Shown: in pieces, positions 50,487 through 59,971 of the stretch | Position numbering within the stretch: position 1 is the first letter of the stretch | How the letters are laid out: the number at the start of each line of letters is the position of its first letter | Source: Sphingobium sp. Z007 | GTDB lineage: Bacteria > Pseudomonadota > Alphaproteobacteria > Sphingomonadales > Sphingomonadaceae | Assembly (NCBI RefSeq): GCF_900013425.1 | Contig: NZ_FBXK01000005.1 | Location: forward strand, 2,790,001-2,854,000 | Length of the DNA stretch: 64,000 nt | Reading direction: 5' to 3' | Notes under the pieces: generated by a model | What the model was told of the DNA's origin: nothing | Database searches by the model: none | Seen by the model: the letters and a program-made list of their open reading frames with translations, nothing else | Program-made: the position numbers and the translations under genes

Positions 50487-53027
50487 TTAAATCACCAGGT
50501 TCACCAGACGATCCGGCACGACGATCACCTTCTTGGGCGTCGCGCCATCCAGGATGCGAACGACATTGGGCGCGGCGAGCGCCAGCCGCTCCAATTCGTC
50601 CTTCGCCGTCCCCTTGGGCACGGTGATGGTGTCGCGCAGCTTGCCCATCACCTGGCAGGCGATGGTGACTTCATCGTCCACCAACAGCGCCGGATCGACC
50701 GGCGGCCAGGCGGCGTCGGCGATCAGGCCTTCACAACCATTGTCTTTGGCCATCCCCGCCCAGCCCTCTTCGGCCAGATGCGGCGTCATCGGCGCAACCA
50801 GCAGGGCAAGCCCGCGGATCGCGGCGGTGCGCGAAGCGGACGGCTTGGCCTTTTCGATCGCGTTGACCAGTTCGTAGATTTTCGCGACCGCCTTGTTAAA
50901 GCCCAGCGCCTCGATATCCCTGGCGACGCCGTCGACGGTCTGGTGCAGCTTGCGGTCCAGGGGCTTGTCCTGCCCCTCGGCCGCGGTGTCATAGTCGCCG
51001 AACAGCCGCCAGACGCGGTTGACGAAGCGCCAACTGCCTTCGATGCCAGCCTCGGTCCAGGGCAGGTCGCGTTCCGGCGGGCTGTCCGACAGCATGAACC
51101 AGCGCACTGCATCCGCGCCATATTGGGCGATGATATCGTCGGGATCGACGACATTCTTCTTGGACTTGGACATTTTGATGACGCGGCCGACCTCGACCGG
51201 CGCAGCATCGGCGATCAGCGTCGCGCCTTCGGACGTCCGGTCGATCTCGCCTGGCGCGAAATAGACAGGCGGCAGCCCCTCGCCCTGTTCGCGGCTATAG
51301 GTCTCATGCGTCACCATCCCCTGCGTGAACAGGCCGGTGAACGGCTCGGCAAAGCCCAATTGCCCCATATGCTGGAGCGCGCGCGTCCAGAAGCGGGCGT
51401 AGAGCAGATGCAGGATCGCATGTTCCACGCCGCCAATATATTGGCTGACCGGTAGCCATTTTTCGACGGTTTCGCGGTCGAACGGCTTGTCCTTGGGTTG
51501 GCTGGCGAAGCGGATGAAATACCAGCTCGAATCGGCGAACGTGTCCAGCGTATCGGTCTCGCGCACCGCGGGCTGGCCACAGCTTGGGCAGTCGACATGT
51601 TTCCAGGTCGGATGGCGATCCAAAGGATTGCCCGGTACGTCGAAGCTGACATCGTCGGGCAGCACGACCGGCAATTGATCCTTCGGCACGCCCACCGGGC
51701 CGCACGTCTCGCAATGGATCACCGGGATCGGCGTGCCCCAGTAACGCTGGCGCGACACGCCCCAGTCGCGCAGGCGAAACACGGTCTTGCCCGCGCCCCA
51801 GCCTTCTGATTCGGCCCGCGCGATGACGGCGGCTTTTGCTTCTTCGACGCTCATGCCGTCCAGTAAGCGCGAGTTCACCAGCTTGCCGGGGCCGGTATAG
51901 GCCTCGTCATGGATCGGCGTGTCGGCTTCACCTTCCGGCGCAACGACACGCTCGACCGGCAGCATATATTTGCGCGCAAAGTCCAGGTCGCGCTGGTCGT
52001 GCGCGGGCACGCCCATGACCGCGCCGGTGCCATAGTCCATCAGCACGAAATTGGCGATGAACACGGGCAGATGCCAGTCGGGATCGAACGGATGCGCGAC
52101 GGTCAGGCCCGTGTCGAAGCCCAGCTTCTCTGCCGTTTCCAGTTCAGCCGCCGTGGTGCCGCCCGCCTTGCACTTCTCAATGAAGGCGACCGCGTCCGGG
52201 TTGTTTGCGGCCACCGCCTGCGCGATCGGATGGTCCGCCGCAATCGCCACGAAGCTCGCCCCGAAAATCGTATCGGGCCGCGTCGAATAGACCTCGATCC
52301 GGCTGTCGAAAGGCGCGACCGGCTCGAAATGGAACTGCAAACCGACCGATTTGCCGATCCAGTTTTCCTGCATCAGCTTTACCTTGTCCGGCCACTGGTC
52401 CAGCGTGGCCAGGCCCGCCACCAGATCGTCGGCGAACTGGGTGATCTTGAGGAACCACTGGGACAGTTTGCGCTTCTCGACCAAAGCGCCCGACCGCCAG
52501 CCGCGCCCGTCGATCACCTGTTCGTTCGCCAGCACGGTCATGTCGACCGGGTCCCAATTGACCGCCGATTCCTTGCGATAGACCAGGCCTGCTTGCAGCA
52601 TGTCCAGGAACAGCGCCTGTTCATGGCCATAATAATCCGGCTCGCAGGTGGCGAGTTCGCGCGACCAGTCGATCGCGAAGCCCAGTTTCTTCAATTGCGC
52701 GCGCATGTTGGCGATGTTCGAGCGCGTCCATTCGCCCGGATGCACCTTCTTTTCCATTGCCGCATTTTCGGCCGGCATGCCAAAGGCGTCCCAGCCCATC
52801 GGATGCAGCACTTCATGCCCCGTCATCCGGCGGAATCGTGCCAGCACGTCGCCCATCGAATAGTTTCGGACATGGCCGATATGGATGCGCCCCGACGGAT
52901 AGGGAAACATCTCTAGCACATAGCTGCGCGGTTTGGGCGACGCGTCGTCGGCCTTGAAGCTCTGCTGCTCGTCCCAGGTCGCCTGCCAGCGGGCGTCGGC
53001 CTCAAGCGGGTTGAAGCGCCTTTGCAT
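50487..53027 (-). CDS. leuS: leucine-tRNA ligase
   Basis: LeuRS charges tRNA-Leu. The 846-residue enzyme has the HIGH-type motif [14 protein letters not shown] (near 42), the CP1 editing domain with the [11 protein letters not shown] and conserved Asp region, the [20 protein letters not shown] segment ([14 protein letters not shown]), a zinc-type Cys pair CETCG, and the KMSKS motif [11 protein letters not shown] (near 620). The C-terminal tRNA-binding domain is complete. It is the middle of the DUF3576-leuS-lptE-holA series. Confidence 0.97.
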   Translation of the reverse strand: MQRRFNPLEADARWQATWDEQQSFKADDASPKPRSYVLEMFPYPSGRIHIGHVRNYSMGDVLARFRRMTGHEVLHPMGWDAFGMPAENAAMEKKVHPGEWTRSNIANMRAQLKKLGFAIDWSRELATCEPDYYGHEQALFLDMLQAGLVYRKESAVNWDPVDMTVLANEQVIDGRGWRSGALVEKRKLSQWFLKITQFADDLVAGLATLDQWPDKVKLMQENWIGKSVGLQFHFEPVAPFDSRIEVYSTRPDTIFGASFVAIAADHPIAQAVAANNPDAVAFIEKCKAGGTTAAELETAEKLGFDTGLTVAHPFDPDWHLPVFIANFVLMDYGTGAVMGVPAHDQRDLDFARKYMLPVERVVAPEGEADTPIHDEAYTGPGKLVNSRLLDGMSVEEAKAAVIARAESEGWGAGKTVFRLRDWGVSRQRYWGTPIPVIHCETCGPVGVPKDQLPVVLPDDVSFDVPGNPLDRHPTWKHVDCPSCGQPAVRETDTLDTFADSSWYFIRFASQPKDKPFDRETVEKWLPVSQYIGGVEHAILHLLYARFWTRALQHMGQLGFAEPFTGLFTQGMVTHETYSREQGEGLPPVYFAPGEIDRTSEGATLIADAAPVEVGRVIKMSKSKKNVVDPDDIIAQYGADAVRWFMLSDSPPERDLPWTEAGIEGSWRFVNRVWRLFGDYDTAAEGQDKPLDRKLHQTVDGVARDIEALGFNKAVAKIYELVNAIEKAKPSASRTAAIRGLALLVAPMTPHLAEEGWAGMAKDNGCEGLIADAAWPPVDPALLVDDEVTIACQVMGKLRDTITVPKGTAKDELERLALAAPNVVRILDGATPKKVIVVPDRLVNLVI

Positions 53028-53125
53028 GTCATGTCCTTACAAATGCGAGCGGGCTGGGCCTTTCCAAGCCCAGCCCCGATAGATTAGAAATGGGGCGCCG
53101 CGCGAGCGCCGCCCGAACCGGTCGT

Positions 53126-53572
53126 TCAGCCGATCGCCATGCGGCGCAGGTCGCGCGCCTTGGTCAGGATCACTTCTTCCAGCTTCTGCACGGTGGCCGC
53201 GGCGACCGGGGCATCTACCCACTGGCCGCCCTGATTGACTTGGCGGCTGGCCGCAACACGCAGCGCGTCGGCGCGCAGATCCTGGTCCAGGATCGACACG
53301 GTCAGCTTCATCCGTTCATTGGGCGTATTCGGGTTCGCATACCAGTCGGTCACGATCACGCCGCCGTTCGAATCGGTCTGCACCATCGGCATGAAGGACA
53401 GGGTGTCGAGCGACGCGCGCCACAGATAGGCGTTGACGCCGATCGTCGTGACCTTCGAAGCGGCGATGTCGGCCTTGGGCCGATCCTTGGCGCCGCCACC
53501 GCACGCAGCGAGCGGCATGAGTGCGGCCAATAGCAGGCCGGTGGTGGCGAAGGCAGGAAGACGGCGGGCCAT
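53126..53572 (-). CDS. DUF3576 family lipoprotein
   Basis: A 148-residue lipoprotein: signal peptide with lipobox LAAC (Cys about 24) then a GGG-rich spacer and the DUF3576 domain, recognised by IGVNAYLWRASLDTLSFMP and GGVIVTDWYANP. The family is found in alphaproteobacteria, usually just upstream of leuS, as here (98 bp away). It probably lies in the outer membrane or periplasm, and its function is unknown. It is divergent from the hypothetical beta-rich protein gene. Confidence 0.88.
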   Translation of the reverse strand: MARRLPAFATTGLLLAALMPLAACGGGAKDRPKADIAASKVTTIGVNAYLWRASLDTLSFMPMVQTDSNGGVIVTDWYANPNTPNERMKLTVSILDQDLRADALRVAASRQVNQGGQWVDAPVAAATVQKLEEVILTKARDLRRMAIG

Positions 53573-53813
53573 CAGGCATGTCCTAGCTTGAAAAAGACGA
53601 GAAACTCACCGCTTCTATAGTGGCCGTGCGGCGTGGGGCAAGGGGGCGCGAAGACCTGCGCGACCGGTTGCGCCCCCAGGCGCGGTGGTAGCGTTCCCGT
53701 CAAAGGGCATTCAGCCTGTGTGTTCCATGCAACAGCTCGGACAAAAAGGCGTTCTGCCCCTAGCCAGTGGAGGCTTTGCCGGTGTAGAGCGTTACGCAAG
53801 ATATAAGTCGGGG

Positions 53814-54566
53814 ATGAAGAGTCGGGTCATGCGTATGAACAGGGGATATTTGGCAGGAACGGGCGCGGCGCTCGCCGTCGCTGGCTTCATGCTGTCCCCC
53901 GCGTTCGGCGCGGCGTCTGACTTCATGCGTCAGGGCACGCAAGCGCCGGTATCGCTGGGTTCGCTTGGCAGCCTGTCGTCCTTCACCCCCACGATCAAGG
54001 ATCCGCGCCTCGCCGCGGCCTATGCCAAGATGGTGGCCTCGGCCAGTCGTCAGGGTTTTCGTTTCACACCCACCAGTGGTTCGCTGAGCGGCCAGCGTTC
54101 GGTCACCGTGATGGTCCGCGCGGCCGGTAGTGCCGATCTGGTGGCTATCAATCGCGCCGTCGATGCGATCGACATCAAGCCTGTCGCCTTCAGCCTGAAC
54201 GGCGCCCATAACTGGCGCAAGTTTGCCCTGCCCGACGCGGTCGGCCGCAAGGCGCTGGACCCGGTCCCGGTCGAAACGATGGTTGATGCGAAGAATTTCT
54301 CGCTGGATGACGCGAAGAAGGATCGTTTCAGCACCAAGATGATGCTGGAAAATCGCCGCGAACCGGGTGTCGCGGCGACGGTGCGCAATCCGTCGGCGGA
54401 TAAGGATTATTCGCTGGATCTCGCCGGCTCCTATTCGCTGACGCGCAACCTGAACGTCACCGCCGGCGTGCGCTACAATAACAGCGTGGCGGGTCGCCTG
54501 ACCCCGATGACCGACGAGCGCCAGGACAGCCAGGCCGTCTATCTGGGCACCATCTTCAAATTCTGA
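53814..54566 (+). CDS. exported protein of unknown function with a barrel-like C-terminus
   Basis: A 250-residue protein not recognised as a known family. A signal peptide (about 1-33, ending near PAFGA) is followed by a Ser/Gly-rich region and two repeats of amphipathic segments. The final 50 residues look like outer-membrane beta strands (DYSLDLAGSYSLTRNLNVTAGVRYNNS, then VYLGTIFKF) ending in Phe, so it may be a small outer-membrane protein or a degenerate barrel. The start is uncertain: 53814, 53829 or 53835. It is divergent from the DUF3576 gene and has neighbours' codon bias. Confidence 0.65.
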   Translation: MKSRVMRMNRGYLAGTGAALAVAGFMLSPAFGAASDFMRQGTQAPVSLGSLGSLSSFTPTIKDPRLAAAYAKMVASASRQGFRFTPTSGSLSGQRSVTVMVRAAGSADLVAINRAVDAIDIKPVAFSLNGAHNWRKFALPDAVGRKALDPVPVETMVDAKNFSLDDAKKDRFSTKMMLENRREPGVAATVRNPSADKDYSLDLAGSYSLTRNLNVTAGVRYNNSVAGRLTPMTDERQDSQAVYLGTIFKF

Positions 54567-54691
54567 TGCGCTGGCGGCGTGGCCGTCGGCATAGCGCAAA
54601 TCCGATGACGGCGCGTGGTTATGCGCGTCTGGTCACGCGCGTCGCCCAACGGGCTGTTCCAAATTGCTAAGGCGACGCGATGGAATAGGCC

Positions 54692-54717
54692 GTGCTCCCG
54701 CGCAGGCGGGAGCCCAG
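54692..54717. repeat. single CGCGCAGGCGGGAG-type repeat unit
   Basis: GTGCTCCCGCGCAGGCGGGA then GCCCAG: the same family as 9584-9607 and 48276-48342. It is in the 195-bp gap between two convergent genes; I see nothing else in that gap. Confidence 0.75.
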
Positions 54718-54761
54718 TCCCGCGGTTGCAATGAGACGCCGCCTCCGGGAAAAATCCCGTC

Positions 54762-55697
54762 TTAAGCAGAATTCGGCACCGGTGAAGGCATAGCCGTTCC
54801 AGCGAAATGCGCGGCCAGATTGGCCATCAACGTCTGCGCCATCCGTCCTACCGCTTCATGCGTCGCACCGCCAGTGTGTGGGGTCAGCACGACATTGGGC
54901 ACATCGGCCCAACGGTGGGCATCGGTCGGTTCGGGATCGAACACGTCGAGCGCCGCGCCGCCCACCCGCCCGGTCCGCAGCGCGTCAATCAGGGCCTCTT
55001 CGTTCACCAACTGCCCCCGCGCAACATTCACGAGCAGTCCTTCTGGTCCTAACGCGTCGAGGATAGGCGCGTCGATCATGCCCCGATTATCCGCATCGGC
55101 GCGGGCCGCGATCAGCAATATGTCGCTCTCCCGCGCCAGCGCCGCCACATCGTCGGCCCGTGGCCAGAGTAGATCGGGCTTGGCTCTTGGCCCCCACCAG
55201 CGGATCGCCATCTTCATCGCCTGCGCCCGTTCCGCGACAGCAACGCCGATCGCCCCCATGCCGACAATGCCCAGCCGCGCGCCGCCCATCGATCGGGTCC
55301 GCATCTTGCTGTCGATCGTCCATTGGCCGGCGCGCAATTGGCGATCGCCTTCCACGATCTGTCGTCGATGGGCCAGGATCAGGCCGATGGCGTGGTCGGC
55401 GACATCGTCCGCATTGGCGTTCCCCGCATGGGCGACCGCAATGCCCCGCTGCCGTGCCAGGGCCAGGTCCACCCCGTCATAGCCCACGGTGAAGCAGGCG
55501 ATGAGGGTCAGGCCGGGCATGGCATCCAGCAGGTCGCGACCGAGCGGAAACTCCCCGGCCCACACCAGCGCATCGACCTTTTTCAGATCTTCGGCCGGCG
55601 GCAAGTCCCACAGCGCGATGACGTCATAATCCGTGCGCAACGACGGCAGCAGGGGTGCCAGCAAGGGCTGGCCCACCAACAGGACAGGACGGGTCAT
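54762..55697 (-). CDS. D-isomer-specific 2-hydroxyacid dehydrogenase
   Basis: A 311-residue NAD(P)-dependent dehydrogenase that reduces 2-oxoacids such as glyoxylate or hydroxypyruvate. The Rossmann motif is GIVGMGAIGVAVAERA (near 145), and the catalytic residues are in NVARGQLVNEEAL (Arg), DVFDPEP (Glu) and TPHTGG (His). The cofactor and substrate are not decided by sequence. It overlaps the upstream PLP-enzyme gene by 4 bases, so both are expressed together, which suggests that it processes an oxoacid product of that enzyme. Confidence 0.92.
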   Translation of the reverse strand: MTRPVLLVGQPLLAPLLPSLRTDYDVIALWDLPPAEDLKKVDALVWAGEFPLGRDLLDAMPGLTLIACFTVGYDGVDLALARQRGIAVAHAGNANADDVADHAIGLILAHRRQIVEGDRQLRAGQWTIDSKMRTRSMGGARLGIVGMGAIGVAVAERAQAMKMAIRWWGPRAKPDLLWPRADDVAALARESDILLIAARADADNRGMIDAPILDALGPEGLLVNVARGQLVNEEALIDALRTGRVGGAALDVFDPEPTDAHRWADVPNVVLTPHTGGATHEAVGRMAQTLMANLAAHFAGTAMPSPVPNSA

Positions 55698-57040
55698 GGC
55701 TCATCAATCTGCCGCAGCGCCTGGACGAAATCGGCGATCAGATCGTCCGCATCCTCGCAGCCGATCGAGATGCGCACCATATTGTCGCCGATGCCCAGCG
55801 CTGTCTTGCGCTCCGCCGGCACGGACAGGTGCGTCATCGCCGCGGGATGGCTGGCCAGCGTCTCGGTCCCGCCCAGGCTGACCGCCAGCTTGGCGATCTT
55901 GAGCGCGTCGAGGAACGCGAAGGCCTCCGCCTCGCCACCTTTGAGGTAAAGCGAGAAGGTCGACCCCGCGCCGGTGCAATGGCGGCGATAAATATCGGCC
56001 TGCCGCTCGGTTTCGGGAAAGCCGAGATAGACGACCTTCTCCACCTGCGGCTGGTCCTTCAGCCAGGCGCAGATTTTTTCCGCATTTTCGCCCGCCCGGC
56101 TCATCCGCAATTCCAGCGTCTCCAGCGACCGCAGCAGCATCCACGCGCTATGGGGATCAAGGATGGTGCCGATCGTGTTGCGCATCAGGCGGATGGTGGT
56201 GATAAGCGCATTGGACCCCAGTACCCCGCCCGCGACCAGATCGCTGTGCCCACCGGCATATTTGGTCAGGCTGTAGATGACCAGGTCTGCGCCATGCGCC
56301 AACGGCTTGAGCCACAATGGTCCCAGAAACGTATTGTCGATCGCGACCGGTGGCACATGAGATTCGCCCGCGAACAGCAAGTCGCGCTGCGCGACGACCG
56401 CTTCTATATCGACCAGCACGTTGGTCGGGTTGGCCGGACTTTCCAGATAGAGCATGGCGACGCGGCCCAGGCCCTTGGCCTTTTCGATCACCGCGCCAAT
56501 CTCCGCCTCCGTCGCGCCGGCAGGAAAATCCAGCCACTGCACCCCGAATTTGCCCAATATGCGCCCGATCAGCGATTCGGTCGCGGCGTAAAGCGGCGCT
56601 GAATGAACGATCACATCGCCAGGCTGGACCAACGCCAGCAACGTGGTCGCGATCGCCGACATGCCGCTGGAAAAGAGCAAGGCATCCTCTGCCTCCTCCC
56701 ACACCGACAGCCGATCTTCGCAGATCTCCTGATTGGGGCCGTTGAAGCGGGAATAGACGAGTCCCTCCGATCCGCCGGGCCGGATGCCGGTCACCCCTTC
56801 GAAATGGCGCTTGCCCGCGGCCGCGCTTTCGAAGGCGAAGGTGGAGGTCAGGAAAATCGGCGGCTTGAGCGATCCTTCCGACAGCGTCGGATCATAGCCA
56901 TGACCCATCATCAGCGTAGCAGGCTTGAGCTTGCGGCCGTCAATTTCCATGATCGGGGCCTTGGGGCGGCGGCGGTTGCGCGGGGCTTCCACGCCGGTCA
57001 GGTCGGCTTCGGACAGATTGGTCGGGGTCTCGCCGGTCAT
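55694..57040 (-). CDS. cystathionine gamma-synthase/trans-sulfuration family PLP enzyme
   Basis: A 448-residue PLP enzyme of the Cys/Met metabolism family. The PLP Lys is in YSLTKYAGGHSDLVAGG (near 260), with SGMSAI and the tyrosine of VYSRFNGPNQEICEDRL. A 45-residue basic extension (RNRRRPKAP) precedes the core GYDPTLSEGSLKPPIFLTSTFAF. Reaction type (synthase, lyase or methionine gamma-lyase) cannot be settled by sequence; the group with this N-terminus is usually annotated as a cystathionine gamma-synthase family protein. It lies 4 bases over the hydroxyacid dehydrogenase, forming a two-gene operon. Confidence 0.9.
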   Translation of the reverse strand: MTGETPTNLSEADLTGVEAPRNRRRPKAPIMEIDGRKLKPATLMMGHGYDPTLSEGSLKPPIFLTSTFAFESAAAGKRHFEGVTGIRPGGSEGLVYSRFNGPNQEICEDRLSVWEEAEDALLFSSGMSAIATTLLALVQPGDVIVHSAPLYAATESLIGRILGKFGVQWLDFPAGATEAEIGAVIEKAKGLGRVAMLYLESPANPTNVLVDIEAVVAQRDLLFAGESHVPPVAIDNTFLGPLWLKPLAHGADLVIYSLTKYAGGHSDLVAGGVLGSNALITTIRLMRNTIGTILDPHSAWMLLRSLETLELRMSRAGENAEKICAWLKDQPQVEKVVYLGFPETERQADIYRRHCTGAGSTFSLYLKGGEAEAFAFLDALKIAKLAVSLGGTETLASHPAAMTHLSVPAERKTALGIGDNMVRISIGCEDADDLIADFVQALRQIDEP

Positions 57041-57179
57041 ATCGTTTCTCCTGCATTAGCGGCGTCTGATGCGCCGCTGTCATGGCGGGAGTGTAACGCA
57101 GGGCGGTGGCAGAGGGCCAGAGGGCGGCGTAAGATTATTTCGCCGGGCTATATGATTATTCCGAACCGATGTCTTCGTG

Positions 57180-57377
57180 TCAGGCGACAAGACCCTCTTC
57201 GACTTCGACATCAACCAGCCCGCCCTCTGCATCGACGAGGCCACGGCCAGGCGGGAAACGGGCGACATTCAGCGTCTCAGCGTAAAAGCGCCACCATTGG
57301 GTCCAAAAGGCCATGGGCATGAACCAGATGTCGAATATGACGTCGGCGGTGGGCGGCGGGGCGTGTTCATCGGTCAT
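57180..57377 (-). CDS. small Trp-rich hypothetical protein, 65 residues
   Basis: Begins MTDEHAPPPTADVIFDIW and includes FWTQWWRFYAETLNVARFPPG, a Trp/Phe-rich amphipathic helix (about 18-40), then an acidic Val/Glu tail. A GAAGA sequence precedes the ATG at 57377. Phasin-like small proteins and membrane-surface helices look similar, but there is no firm match. An opposite-strand ORF (57177-57413) overlaps completely; I prefer this one for its composition and ribosome-binding site. It is upstream of the trans-sulfuration gene on the same strand. Confidence 0.5.
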   Translation of the reverse strand: MTDEHAPPPTADVIFDIWFMPMAFWTQWWRFYAETLNVARFPPGRGLVDAEGGLVDVEVEEGLVA

Positions 57378-57557
57378 GAGACAATCTTCTTTCTCATCGA
57401 ACGTGCGGGATGATGGCAGAATGCGCGACTCCGATCGGCATTACCGCGTCGTGGGCTGAGCGCAGCCTATCATGCGGCGCGGCCGTCCGCCATGGCAGGG
57501 ATCACAACCGACATGGCGGGCCGTGACAGCGGGCGGGCGGCACCCTACATCCATGCG

Positions 57558-59969
57558 ATGTCGCCTTCTCTTCCTCCGATCATCGAAAGCTGGTTCGCCG
57601 CACGCGGCTGGCGACCACGGCGGCACCAGATGGATATGCTGGCCGCGGCGGCGCAGGGCGATCATGCTCTGCTGGTCGCGCCGACCGGGGCGGGCAAGAC
57701 ACTGGCGGGTTTTCTGCCAACCTTGGCGGACCTGATCGCCCATCCCACCGATCGTCTGCACACCCTCTACGTGTCACCCTTGAAGGCGCTGGCGGTCGAT
57801 GTCCGCCGCAACCTGCTGACCCCGATCGAGGAAATGGCGCTCCCCATCAGCGTGGAGACGCGCACCGGCGACACCCCGTCCGATCGCAAGGCGCGCCAGC
57901 GCGTCCGCCCGCCGCACATCCTGCTGACAACGCCCGAATCGCTGTCGCTGCTGCTCAGCTACCCCGATAGCGCGCTGCTCTTTTCGGACCTGCGTACTGT
58001 GATCGTGGATGAGGTTCACGCCTTCGCCACGCAAAAGCGCGGCGACCTGCTCAACCTGTCGATGGCCCGGTTGCAGACGATCAATCCCACGCTGCGCCGG
58101 GTGGCGCTGTCGGCCACCGTGGCCGATGTCGACGCTTATCGCGCCTGGCTCGCGCCCGATGGCGACATCGACACGGTCACCCCGGTTTTGGGCGAAGCAG
58201 GCGCGGAGCCGAACGTCGCCATATTGATCCCCGAAGGCCGCGTTCCCTGGTCCGGCCATTCGGGCAAATATGCCGCCAAACAGGTCATGGCGGAGATCGA
58301 AGCGCGGCAGACGACGCTGGTTTTCTGCAACACCCGCGGCCTGGCCGAACTTATCTTCCAGGAACTCTGGTCCGCCAACGACGCCAATCTGCCGATCGCC
58401 ATCCATCATGGCAGCCTGTCGATCGAGGCGCGGCGCAAGGTCGAATCGGCGATGGCGGCGGGAAAGCTGCGCGCGCTGGTGGCGACCGCATCGCTCGACC
58501 TCGGCGTCGATTGGGGCAATGTCGATTGCGTGATCCAGATGGGCGCGCCCAAGGGGTCGTCGCGCCTGCTCCAGCGGATCGGCCGCGCGAACCATCGGCT
58601 CGACTTGGCGAGCGAGGCGATCCTGATCCCCGGCAACCGCTTCGAATATCTGGAGGCGCGCGCCGCGCTGGATGCCGTCGAGGCGGGCGAGCGCGACGCC
58701 GACGATTTCCGCCCCGGCAGCCTGGACGTGCTGGCCCAGCATGTCATGGGCCTGGCCTGCGCCGGGCCGTTCCGAGCGGACGAATTGCTGGACGAAGTGC
58801 GATCCGCCACCCCCTATAGCGCGCTGACCGCCGAGGCGTTCGACCATGTCCTGCATTTCATCGAAGGCGGCGGCTACGCCCTGCGCGCCTATGACCGGTT
58901 CAAGCGGCTAACGCAGGACGCCGACGGCACCTGGCGCGTCTCCCATCCTCGCTTCATCCAGCAGCATCGCCTGAACGCCGGGATCATCGTCGATCAGCCC
59001 GCGCTGGCGGTGCGTTTTGCCAATGGCCGCAAGCTGGGCACGGTGGAGGAGGGCTTCGCCGCGCAGCTACGCGCCGGCGACAGTTTCTTCTTTTCCGGCA
59101 TGGCGCTGGAAGTGGTGCGGATGGACACATCCGACCTCACGGTCCGGGCGACATCGAAACAGGCGCGCATCCCCAGCTGGGGCGGATCGCGCATGGCCAT
59201 GTCCACCCGCCTTGCCGACCGCGTCCGCCATTTCCTGGCCGAACCGGACGAATGGCACCGTTTCCCGCCCGATGTGCGCGAATGGCTGGAGATGCAGAAA
59301 CTGCGTTCCGCCCTGCCACAGCCCGGCCAGCTGCTGATCGAAACCTTCCCGCATGAAGGGCGCCATTATCTCGTCTGCTACAGTTTCGAAGGCTGGAATG
59401 CGCATCAGTCGCTGTCCATGCTGCTGACCCGGCGGATGGAGAGCCAGGGGCTGATGCCCCTGGGCTTTGTGTCCAACGACTATGCGCTGGCGATATCGAG
59501 CCTGAAGCCGGTCACCGACCCGCAGAGCCTGTTTTCGGCCGATATCCTCGATCATGAGTTCATCGACTGGGTCGAACAGTCGAGCCTGCTCAAGCGCGCC
59601 TTCCGCGACGTGGCGGTGATTGCCGGGCTGATCGAGCGGCAGCATCCGGGCAAGCGCAAGACCGGGCGGCAGGTCACTTTCTCGACCGACCTCATCTACG
59701 ACGTGCTGCGCAAATATCAGCCCGACCATCTGCTGCTGAAAGCCGCCTGGGCCGATGCGCGCGCGCGCATGACGGATGTCGGGCGGCTGGGCGACCTGAT
59801 CGACCGGGCAAGCCAGACCATGCTGCATGTTACGCTCGACCGCGTCAGCCCGCTCGCCGTGCCGGTGCTGATCCTGATCGGTCGCGAACAGGTGGCGCAA
59901 TCGGCGTCAGAGGATGCGCTGTTGATGGAGGCCGAAGCGCTGGTGGCCGAAGCGATGCGCGCGGATTGA
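57558..59969 (+). CDS. ligase-associated DNA damage response DEXH-box helicase
   Basis: An 803-residue Lhr-type superfamily 2 helicase. Walker A is APTGAGKTLAG (near 42), the DEVH box in VIVDEVHAFATQKRG, the motif SATVAD, and the second RecA domain motifs ATASLDLGVDWGNVD and QRIGRANHR. The C-terminal winged-helix and Lhr core domains follow. With PdeM, an ATP-dependent ligase and an exonuclease it makes a four-protein damage-response set; only PdeM (22588) is elsewhere in the window. I start at the ATG at 57558; the frame is open to 57492. It is convergent with the DJ-1 gene, two bases apart. Confidence 0.92.
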   Translation: MSPSLPPIIESWFAARGWRPRRHQMDMLAAAAQGDHALLVAPTGAGKTLAGFLPTLADLIAHPTDRLHTLYVSPLKALAVDVRRNLLTPIEEMALPISVETRTGDTPSDRKARQRVRPPHILLTTPESLSLLLSYPDSALLFSDLRTVIVDEVHAFATQKRGDLLNLSMARLQTINPTLRRVALSATVADVDAYRAWLAPDGDIDTVTPVLGEAGAEPNVAILIPEGRVPWSGHSGKYAAKQVMAEIEARQTTLVFCNTRGLAELIFQELWSANDANLPIAIHHGSLSIEARRKVESAMAAGKLRALVATASLDLGVDWGNVDCVIQMGAPKGSSRLLQRIGRANHRLDLASEAILIPGNRFEYLEARAALDAVEAGERDADDFRPGSLDVLAQHVMGLACAGPFRADELLDEVRSATPYSALTAEAFDHVLHFIEGGGYALRAYDRFKRLTQDADGTWRVSHPRFIQQHRLNAGIIVDQPALAVRFANGRKLGTVEEGFAAQLRAGDSFFFSGMALEVVRMDTSDLTVRATSKQARIPSWGGSRMAMSTRLADRVRHFLAEPDEWHRFPPDVREWLEMQKLRSALPQPGQLLIETFPHEGRHYLVCYSFEGWNAHQSLSMLLTRRMESQGLMPLGFVSNDYALAISSLKPVTDPQSLFSADILDHEFIDWVEQSSLLKRAFRDVAVIAGLIERQHPGKRKTGRQVTFSTDLIYDVLRKYQPDHLLLKAAWADARARMTDVGRLGDLIDRASQTMLHVTLDRVSPLAVPVLILIGREQVAQSASEDALLMEAEALVAEAMRAD

Positions 59970-59971
59970 TC

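Noticed and set aside
57041..57179. Possible SAM-type riboswitch upstream of the trans-sulfuration gene
   Set aside because: Checked for paired helices and conserved core bases in the leader; none recognisable.
57177..57413. 78-codon plus-strand ORF opposite the Trp-rich small gene
   Set aside because: Overlaps the minus-strand candidate fully; it lacks a ribosome-binding site and hydrophobic pattern. Neither is certain.
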